The position numbers were made by a program, and so were the translations under genes. From Lentilactobacillus fungorum (lineage in GTDB: Bacteria; Bacillota; Bacilli; Lactobacillales; Lactobacillaceae): DNA of 64,000 nucleotides. Numbering within the stretch: the stretch's first letter is position 1; every line of letters begins with the position of its first letter. The stretch spans positions 124,001 through 188,000 of the forward strand of contig NZ_BNJR01000014.1 in assembly GCF_016860605.1 (NCBI RefSeq), in the 5' to 3' direction. Shown here piece by piece: positions 57,695-64,000 of the stretch. The notes beneath the pieces are model-generated. The model was not told the DNA's origin, searched no databases, and was given only the letters and a program-made list of their open reading frames with translations.

Positions 57695-59719
57695 TCATTC
57701 CTTAGACGCATAATGATAAATCTTCCGTTGAACCAGATACTGGTCTTTTTCTCGCACAATGAATAACGGGGAACTTTCCTCAACAACATTGCTAAACTCC
57801 AAGCCATACCAGTACGTTGGTGATGCCGTAATATTTTGCAAATAGATCCGGCCACCAATCAACCTTTTATCCAACGCGCTTAACTGGTCATTGGCAACCA
57901 AGTCGGCCGGCTGTTCATTAATAATCACAAACTTAAAGTCACCCACTTTTCGATGGCGTTGTGTGGAATATTTGGGCACTTGCGGGGCTAAGACGCCTTG
58001 ATCGACCAAATGATCCACAATCTGATGCAAATAAACACTTACGGACTGAGATTTGCGAAACCCCAAATACAATTGCACGTTAATGATATTTTTCGTTCCT
58101 AACATATCCACCGTGTAGTTGCTTTCATAGGGTACATTGGTTTCATTGACCGTCACAAACCAATATACCTTTGCCCGCTTTGGCTCTTGATCCAAGATTG
58201 AATACATCGTGCTTCGCTTGATTTGATAGTCACCCTTAATTTTGGTCATATAGACCAAATTGGTTGTAAATAGTGGAACACTTTGATCACGGCTAAGTTC
58301 CTGTAATTGATCACGGTACCCTAACAGCGATACGTACTCGCTTTCGCGTTCGTAATGCTCGCGCCGCTTGTTACCAAAATACCAAACCCACATGACATAT
58401 AGAATTGCCAGCATAATCGCCAACGTAATATAGCCGCCATGAATGAATTTAACCAAGCTGGCAATCAAAAAGACCGTTTCGATACTCCCAAAGAATAGGG
58501 CGATCATCAAAGCCACTCCTGGCGATAACTTGGCCTTTAAAAATTCATACAACAAAACCGTCGTCATTAGCATCGTTACTGTAATCGCCAATCCATAAGC
58601 CGCTTCCATTTTTTGAGAATTGCCAAAATACCAGACAACTCCCAGCGTCACGAAGCATAAAATCCAATTCACATTAGAAATATAAATTTGATTTTTAAAG
58701 TTACTCGGATGTTTCACAATTAATCGTGGCAGAAATTTCAATCCGATCGCTTCGTCAACCAGTGTGTAAGAGCCGGTAATCAATGCCTGCGAAGCAATGA
58801 TGGCAGCTAGGGTTGCCAAGACAATCCCAAAGAGCCGCCAATTGCCAGGTAGCATCTCATAAAAAGGGTTCAAATCAGACAAGTTGCGATAAGCCGCATC
58901 ATGCGCGTGGTTCACCACCCAGGCGCCTTGTCCTAAGTAGTTTAAAAATAGGGTCGTATAAACCAGCGGCCAAGTCGCGTGAATGTTTTTCTTGCCAACG
59001 TGGCCCATATCCGAATACAGCGCCTCGGCTCCGGTAGTTGCCAGAAAAATACTCCCTAAGATAAAAATGCCAACCTTATTAACTGGACTAAACAAAATTT
59101 CGATTGCATAAATTGGCGATAAAGCTTTTAGAACCGCCGGATAAGCTATTAAGTTAATCACCCCAACGACTGCCAAGAAACCAAACCACAGCACCATTAC
59201 CGGCCCAAACGACTTGCCAATCATACCGGTTCCAAAACGTTGGATCATAAATAGTCCTAATAAAATGGCTGACGTCACTAACAATACATCTTGCTGGGAA
59301 TTGCTAAACGTGATTGGTCCAAATTGCTGGGACTTTAAGCCTTCAATCGCGGAAGTTACCGTCACTGCTGGTGTTAATGTCCCATCGGCTAAAATTGCCG
59401 CGCCCCCAATCAGTGCCGGAAAGATCAGCCACCCAGCATTCTTTCGAACCAACGCGTAAAGCGCAAAAATCCCGCCTTCATGATTATTATCCGCCCGCAT
59501 CGCGATCACAACATACTTGAGGGTTGTAATAATCATCAAGGTCCAAAAGATAAGTGAAATTGACCCAATAACATAGTCGGGAGAAATATTTCCCATTTTC
59601 CCAGCATCCCCAATTAACGCGTTCATCACGTACAACGGAGAAGTCCCGATGTCGCCATATACAATTCCTAAAGTAACCAGCATCCCAGCTAGTGAGACGC
59701 GTTCCAGTTGCTTATTCAT
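57695..59719 (-). CDS. kup: KUP-family potassium uptake protein
   Basis: 674 residues. The N-terminal half has twelve membrane helices and begins [27 protein letters not shown], the Kup signature. The segment [21 protein letters not shown] and the large C-terminal cytoplasmic domain complete the family layout. It imports potassium with protons. The ATG at 59719 is chosen, with GGAGG 8 bp upstream. It is a single gene. Confidence 0.95.
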   Translation of the reverse strand: MNKQLERVSLAGMLVTLGIVYGDIGTSPLYVMNALIGDAGKMGNISPDYVIGSISLIFWTLMIITTLKYVVIAMRADNNHEGGIFALYALVRKNAGWLIFPALIGGAAILADGTLTPAVTVTSAIEGLKSQQFGPITFSNSQQDVLLVTSAILLGLFMIQRFGTGMIGKSFGPVMVLWFGFLAVVGVINLIAYPAVLKALSPIYAIEILFSPVNKVGIFILGSIFLATTGAEALYSDMGHVGKKNIHATWPLVYTTLFLNYLGQGAWVVNHAHDAAYRNLSDLNPFYEMLPGNWRLFGIVLATLAAIIASQALITGSYTLVDEAIGLKFLPRLIVKHPSNFKNQIYISNVNWILCFVTLGVVWYFGNSQKMEAAYGLAITVTMLMTTVLLYEFLKAKLSPGVALMIALFFGSIETVFLIASLVKFIHGGYITLAIMLAILYVMWVWYFGNKRREHYERESEYVSLLGYRDQLQELSRDQSVPLFTTNLVYMTKIKGDYQIKRSTMYSILDQEPKRAKVYWFVTVNETNVPYESNYTVDMLGTKNIINVQLYLGFRKSQSVSVYLHQIVDHLVDQGVLAPQVPKYSTQRHRKVGDFKFVIINEQPADLVANDQLSALDKRLIGGRIYLQNITASPTYWYGLEFSNVVEESSPLFIVREKDQYLVQRKIYHYASKE

Positions 59720-59847
59720 TTTGACAGCCTCCAACATTCCAAAGATTAAGTCTGAATGTTAGACCAAGGGGCGCCGCAAAACAATCATCTTCACAAAATC
59801 AACAAACTTATTTCATAATAAAGTCAAAAACGCAGCCAGGTGTCATT

Positions 59848-60120
59848 TTGATATTAATAATGAGTGGTTCTAGTGGTGCCGCGCCCCAAAGCGGCAGCCA
59901 ATCCGGTTCAGCGAAAAAAGCAAAGCTGCCAAGTGGTTCAAAGAAACCGAGTGGCAAGAAGCCGACCGGTAAAAGCGGTAGTGCGCCAACGGGAAATAGC
60001 TCATCCAGCGGCAAGACTTATAAAACCGTCCAAGCCTACATCAAATCTCTCAATAAAAATGGGACGTGGATCAAGTACAATGGCCAAAGTTACCAACTTA
60101 AAAGCATTTGTGACCCATGA
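59848..60120 (+). CDS. Low-complexity Ser/Gly/Lys protein (uncertain)
   Basis: Up to 90 residues; if the internal ATG at 59860 is used, 86. The first 55 residues are almost only Ser, Gly, Lys, Pro, Ala (SGSAKKAKLPSGSKKPSGK and repeats). The last 35 are ordinary: YKTVQAYIKSLNKNGTWIKYNGQSYQLKSICDP. The ribosome site is weak (AGGTG). The other two frames here are also open, as expected of low-complexity sequence. The ordered C-terminus argues for a real gene, but confidence is modest. No family recognised. Confidence 0.4.
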   Translation: MILIMSGSSGAAPQSGSQSGSAKKAKLPSGSKKPSGKKPTGKSGSAPTGNSSSSGKTYKTVQAYIKSLNKNGTWIKYNGQSYQLKSICDP

Positions 60121-60180
60121 AAAGAAGGTCGAAAACCATCCTTAATTCTCAAATAAGTTAGCCACCCGTTGCCTAACCCA

Positions 60181-61050
60181 TTAGTGAAGTACTGGCTCAT
60201 TCAAGCGAACTTGCCGTCGCCGCTTAGCCGTTAGCATGTAGTGGTTAATGAGATTGACAATCTGACGATTTTGGGGAAGATCCGAATGTTGAGCATTCGA
60301 GCCAGACACGGTCATCGTTGTAAAATGCTTCACCTGACCTTGAAAAATGTAGCGGCTGGCCATCACGCTCGTTAATGGCACAATCCCGTCAGAAGTATAG
60401 TTTTGCGTCCCAGCGACCGAATAAACGTTTAAATTAGTCGGCAGTTTTTTCCGATTTTTAATGAAGTCCGATAACATCTGGGTCTTATTATTAACGTTAC
60501 GTTCATTGAAGTTAAACGGCGAACCAATTGTCATGAGCTTTGTGACTTGAACCTCATTTGCATACTGTGAATAATCTTTTTCAAGAAAAACGGTAAAAAT
60601 TAATCCACCGTTAGAATGGCCAACCACTTCAAAGCGGCTAAAGCTCAAGCGCTCATTTAAGGCCTTGAAAGCAAGGTTAAATTGCCGCGCTTGGTTCTTA
60701 ATGTTTGAATAACCGTCATGATTGTTTTCAAATCCGACTACGATGATTGGTGCCCGGTCCCGGGGACGCATTTCACCAGAGAACGTTAAATGATCGTTTT
60801 TAGCCACTCGAATCTTCAATAAGCTATGTGGATTTCTGCGATTAACGTTTAACTCTTTAACTAACGAATCAAAACGATTCTCCGTCGCCGAACTTCCAGG
60901 AATCATAATCAGTGGGACAATCGTTGAATTATGCCGCTGGGCTAATTGTGAGACGTTTTTTCGTGACCATTGAAGAGATACGCCGATAACAGCAACCCCC
61001 ATCACAATGCTTATGAGAGCGATTAACCAATGCCTTTTTTTCCATGTCAT
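60181..61050 (-). CDS. DUF915-family alpha/beta hydrolase
   Basis: 289 residues. A membrane anchor or signal (about 8-27), then an alpha/beta hydrolase fold with the nucleophile motif GHSNGG, an Asp in SDGIVPL and His in AQHSDLP. DUF915 proteins are common in lactobacilli and lack a known substrate. Its ATG overlaps the EIIC stop by 4 bp (ATGA), so the two are translationally coupled. Confidence 0.88.
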   Translation of the reverse strand: MTWKKRHWLIALISIVMGVAVIGVSLQWSRKNVSQLAQRHNSTIVPLIMIPGSSATENRFDSLVKELNVNRRNPHSLLKIRVAKNDHLTFSGEMRPRDRAPIIVVGFENNHDGYSNIKNQARQFNLAFKALNERLSFSRFEVVGHSNGGLIFTVFLEKDYSQYANEVQVTKLMTIGSPFNFNERNVNNKTQMLSDFIKNRKKLPTNLNVYSVAGTQNYTSDGIVPLTSVMASRYIFQGQVKHFTTMTVSGSNAQHSDLPQNRQIVNLINHYMLTAKRRRQVRLNEPVLH

Positions 61051-62279
61051 TTCAACTCACCCGCACTTTTTTGCACTCGTTCCGCCAGCTTGATAAACGG
61101 CGCATACATTAAAACATCCAAAACAATTAGGAAAATTCCCAGTAATAACGAAACCCAATTACCGTTCGTCCCTAAAAAGGCGATTAAAGGCCCCGGCGTG
61201 CCAGCTGGAACTGGATAAACCGCCGCAGGGAGCCAATGCAACGCTAAAAATATCGCTGCAATTATTATATTAACGATAGGCACCAAAATAAATGGCAACA
61301 GAAAAATCGGGTTAAATAAGACTGGGATGCCGACCATCATGGCGTAATGGCTATTAAAAAGGGCTGGAAAGATTGACCACTTGGAGATGGTTCGACTGTT
61401 TGCTCGTTTTGAAAAAATCAAGATTGCAATAATTAAAGCTAACATCACGCCATTGCCACCAAAGTTAGCATAACTATGAAATAGCGTGGTGTCGGTGTAT
61501 GGGTGGGGGGCATTCCAAGGCGATCCCGTTTTGAGGGCATGATTTAAATTAGCAATTGACGCCGGATCAGTGAAAGTTGGGCTGGCTGTATACGGCCCGC
61601 CAATCCCTAACCAGGATAGCAATTCCGTTAACGCGCCCATCATTAAGACAAACGACAAAGCGTTACCTGACGTTGGCTGGGTGCCGCTAATCGCCATGAT
61701 TGAAAGGGATCCAGTTCGACTCAAAAAGCTCATTAGCCAATTCACGCTAACGGCTAACACAAAAATGAGGGTTAGTCGCCACATCATTTCTTGTAAATCA
61801 GACCGCCGATTTTTAAAAGCACTCAAGATTCGGCCACAAACATAGCCGACCAGCATCCCCACTAGCAGCCCTTCTGTCATTAAAAGCGGATTAAAGGTCA
61901 CTCGGCCACCGCTTCGAGCTTGAAAGGCAATCATCAAAAACGCTAGTAGTCCGATTAAGCCCGCGCTTGGTGAGGATTTTTGCCGATACACTTTAACGGT
62001 AAAGTAAGCAGTCCCATAAGCGCCATACATCCCAACCATTCCAAGCGTACAGCGATAGATTATCGCCATCAAAGCTGAAAGTTGCCGATCAAAGGGAAGC
62101 CAATGAGTGACATTAAAAATTGTCGCGACATAACCACTGGCCGTCAAAAAAACAAACTGTAAGACCTCGGCTGAACTTCCCAGCAATATCACTGGAAATA
62201 ACAATTGAAATGTTTGCTGCATCACTCGGGCGACTCTACTGTGGTATGCCCTAACCATTAACGCCATTGATTGATTCAT
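61047..62279 (-). CDS. PTS EIIC sugar permease, cellobiose/lactose-type, without EIIA or EIIB
   Basis: 410 residues with about ten membrane helices. The second half carries the EIIC pattern: GNGVMLALIIAILIFSK, FNPIFLLPFILVPIVNIII and VYPVPAGTPGPLIAFLGTNG. A transport-only domain with no phosphoryl-transfer EIIA or EIIB domains nearby; partners may be elsewhere, or it may act without phosphorylation. It heads a two-gene operon with a DUF915 hydrolase, an unusual pairing. Confidence 0.85.
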   Translation of the reverse strand: MNQSMALMVRAYHSRVARVMQQTFQLLFPVILLGSSAEVLQFVFLTASGYVATIFNVTHWLPFDRQLSALMAIIYRCTLGMVGMYGAYGTAYFTVKVYRQKSSPSAGLIGLLAFLMIAFQARSGGRVTFNPLLMTEGLLVGMLVGYVCGRILSAFKNRRSDLQEMMWRLTLIFVLAVSVNWLMSFLSRTGSLSIMAISGTQPTSGNALSFVLMMGALTELLSWLGIGGPYTASPTFTDPASIANLNHALKTGSPWNAPHPYTDTTLFHSYANFGGNGVMLALIIAILIFSKRANSRTISKWSIFPALFNSHYAMMVGIPVLFNPIFLLPFILVPIVNIIIAAIFLALHWLPAAVYPVPAGTPGPLIAFLGTNGNWVSLLLGIFLIVLDVLMYAPFIKLAERVQKSAGELK

Positions 62280-62310
62280 TTTCTGAACCCCCCCTTAATG
62301 GAGATCATTT

Positions 62311-63015
62311 TTACTCATACATCACCGTCGGCTGCTCCTTAGTCACGTACTGTGTTTTGGTCGTTGCCCCCAAATACTTCTCAATATTTCCGGTCAACTC
62401 AGTCATCGCCCGCTCATGGTCTTGTCGCCACTCTGGTTTTAAACATTCTGAGTACATCAAAATATCAGTTGAGTCCTCGGTCGTTTCCACCCGTTTGGCA
62501 TCCCGCCAAGCCCAACAACGGCTGGTAACGCCTTCTTCATCTCGATAAATTACTTCGCCAGGCAACGCGGGATCCGGTTCATCTTCGCCAATTGCCGTAA
62601 ATGGCTCGCCGCCCTTGGCAACTTCCAAGCTGATTCCCCCTTGAATCTTCTGTAGGTCAAGCGCGCCAATCGGAAAGCCCGTCCGCAGGGATTCAACGTT
62701 ATAGATGTCAACCAGTGGGTCAATGCTGCGAACTGGGTTGCCCTTCTTTGCCCGTTTTAGCAAATTTTCCACGGCAAAGCGGGCGCCTTTTTTAGTCTTA
62801 AACTTCTTAAAGGCTTGCCGCCATTCATGAATCAGCGGATTGGCACTAATTGGCTCATTGGGAATCAAATCGGCTACACTGGCGTTCGCTTCTGCCAACA
62901 TTTCTGGCGGGACCTGTTCCTTTTGATGATTATCCAGATGATGAACCGTGATAACAGCAATCTTAACGTCTGGGAAGATTTTCCAAAAGCTAGGTTGGAC
63001 GGTAAATTGACTCAT
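62311..63015 (-). CDS. Free-standing B3/B4 domain protein (PheRS beta-like tRNA-binding)
   Basis: 234 residues. The B3/B4 fold of phenylalanyl-tRNA synthetase beta is visible in the segment VDIYNVESLRTGFPIGALDLQKI, LEVAKGGEPFTAIG, LPGEVIYRDEEGVTSRCWAWRDAKRVET. Stand-alone members may edit mischarged tRNA or bind amino acids, but this is not settled. The ATG at 63015 follows GAGGTGG. It is a single gene. Confidence 0.85.
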   Translation of the reverse strand: MSQFTVQPSFWKIFPDVKIAVITVHHLDNHQKEQVPPEMLAEANASVADLIPNEPISANPLIHEWRQAFKKFKTKKGARFAVENLLKRAKKGNPVRSIDPLVDIYNVESLRTGFPIGALDLQKIQGGISLEVAKGGEPFTAIGEDEPDPALPGEVIYRDEEGVTSRCWAWRDAKRVETTEDSTDILMYSECLKPEWRQDHERAMTELTGNIEKYLGATTKTQYVTKEQPTVMYE

Positions 63016-63447
63016 TATTTTTTCCACCTCATCTAATTGATAATATACTGAAACATCTAAACTAATAGTAATTAATTCTGAGAGCGTTAACAATGCTCAT
63101 TTCGCCAATATTAAGCGTAAAAAATGCACTCTATGAAATTCAAGCAAAAAAGTTGCTAGCCACAACCACCGCTGGCAAAGATGAAACTAGATTGCCGCTT
63201 TTAGAGATATTCAACCGTTTAGGCCAATGCCACACAGAATTTAAGCGTTATTTCATTTCTAACGCATATGAGTTCAAATACCTGCTCATTACAGTTTTGG
63301 CCTTACTCCCTTGTATGGGGCAATCCAAGCATCCCAATGCAGACAAGGGGCAAACGTTATCTTTGATCTTAGCCATTCTGCACAATATCTCAATTTAATT
63401 TGATCATTGCGACACGTAAACGTTACCAATTCCAGTCGTGAATGGCC

Positions 63448-63486
63448 TATAATAAAGTTGGAGCAAACTTTTAGAAAAGGAGTGGG
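63448..63486 (+). promoter_or_regulatory. -10 element and ribosome site of the hydroxyacid dehydrogenase gene
   Basis: TATAAT at 63448-63453 (the -35 is weak) and AAGGAGTGGG just before the ATG at 63490. The rest of 63016-63447 holds no supported gene. Confidence 0.5.
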
Positions 63487-63489
63487 AAT

Positions 63490-64000
63490 ATGGCAAAAGT
63501 ATTGATTGCTGGCAGAATTCCTGAACATGCATTGAACATTTTGAAGGATGCCGGCTTGGAAATTGATGAATTTGATGATAGCGGTGCTTTAATCACCAAG
63601 GATGAATTAATCAAGCGGGTTGGTGATAAAGACTTTTTGATTACCCCGCTTTCAACCCAAGTCGATAAAGACGTCATCGACAGCGCGCCTAACTTAAAGC
63701 TCATCGCTAACTATGGCGCCGGCTTTAATAATATCGATACGGATTACGCCCAATCCAAGGGCATCCCCGTCACCAACACCCCCAAGGTTTCAACAACCTC
63801 AACTGCCGAGGTTACTTGTGGGTTAATGATTAGTCTCGCTCATCGCATTGTTGAGGGCGATAAATTGATGAGAGACGAGGGCTTCAGCGGCTGGGCCCCC
63901 CTATTTTTCTTGGGCCATCAGTTAGCTGGTAAAACGCTGGGCATCATTGGCATGGGCCAAATTGGCCAAGCGGTTGCCCAACGGATGCACGCCTTTGAGA
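63490..64000 (+). CDS. D-2-hydroxyacid dehydrogenase, partial (3' end beyond the window)
   Basis: The first 170 codons are present and the frame runs off the window. The sequence begins MAKVLIAGRIPEHALNILKDAGLE and contains the hinge NYGAGFNNIDTDYAQSKGIPV, then the NAD-binding motif GIIGMGQIGQAV. It fits the D-isomer-specific 2-hydroxyacid dehydrogenases (glyoxylate/hydroxypyruvate reductase or lactate dehydrogenase-like group). The C-terminal catalytic Arg, Glu and His are not in the window. Confidence 0.9.
   Translation, partial: MAKVLIAGRIPEHALNILKDAGLEIDEFDDSGALITKDELIKRVGDKDFLITPLSTQVDKDVIDSAPNLKLIANYGAGFNNIDTDYAQSKGIPVTNTPKVSTTSTAEVTCGLMISLAHRIVEGDKLMRDEGFSGWAPLFFLGHQLAGKTLGIIGMGQIGQAVAQRMHAFE

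Noticed and set aside
59808-60145. Alternative frames over the low-complexity gene
   Set aside because: The repeated Ser/Gly/Lys codons keep all frames open; only the frame ending YQLKSICDP has an ordered C-terminus.
63093-63398. 101-codon plus-strand frame in the gap before the dehydrogenase gene
   Set aside because: No ribosome site, unremarkable composition, and no recognisable domain.

Overview
This window reads as chromosomal DNA from a Lactobacillaceae bacterium (low-to-mid GC, Gram-positive). The support is strong AGGAGG-type ribosome binding sites, frequent TTG/GTG starts, lipoprotein-type solute-binding proteins, a GH25 lysozyme and a GH39-like enzyme with a Ser-rich linker and SLAP-like C-terminal repeats, BrnQ and Kup transporters, a T-box, and CcpA-type cre sites. 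Species cannot be fixed from the sequence alone. I see no rRNA, tRNA, transposase, integrase, prophage or CRISPR array.

Layout. 0-6 kb: an oligopeptide-binding lipoprotein and a heterodimeric ABC exporter pair. 6-13 kb: three glutamate-cysteine ligase (GshA-type) paralogues, one frameshifted, with a gamma-glutamyl hydrolase-like amidotransferase and two small secreted proteins. 13-20 kb: a DMT permease, then a branched-chain amino acid ABC operon (livJ, livHMGF, CBS-ACT protein) behind a leader peptide and attenuator. 20-24 kb: MFS permease, acetyltransferase, LOG-family enzyme, a protein resembling plasmid replication initiators, and a candidate small RNA. 24.6-41 kb: a carbohydrate locus with GH59, GH2 beta-glucuronidase, a LacI regulator, a DUF2264/GH154-like enzyme, a secreted GH39-like enzyme, GH127 beta-L-arabinofuranosidase, a GPH symporter and a divergent AraC regulator. 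41-54 kb: GH25 lysozyme, TetR/MMPL pair with an esterase, DUF2975/XRE pair, YfcC transporter with M20 deacylase, a metal-binding lipoprotein, HicAB and an amidase. 54-64 kb: isochorismatase-like hydrolase, T-box-controlled brnQ, kup, an orphan PTS EIIC overlapping a DUF915 hydrolase, a B3/B4 protein and the start of a D-2-hydroxyacid dehydrogenase.

How the genes work together. The most coherent system is the 24.6-41 kb locus. Two beta-glucuronidase-type families, an exo-beta-galactosidase-type family (GH59), GH127 and a surface GH39-like enzyme around one symporter would together suit uptake and trimming of glucuronylated galacto-arabinan side chains, such as those of plant arabinogalactan proteins or gums. 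Only the GH39-like enzyme has a signal peptide, which suggests that side chains are released at the surface, imported by the GPH symporter, and dismantled in the cytoplasm. Candidate cre sites and a shared TTTAGTAAA palindrome suggest catabolite and specific control. Branched-chain amino acid uptake is controlled twice by different RNA mechanisms: leader-peptide attenuation for liv, and a T-box for brnQ.

The most unusual structural feature is a family of at least eight intergenic palindromic elements, each exactly 117 bp long as delimited here. Their arms vary between copies but keep base pairing. Four end 22-26 bp upstream of a start codon.
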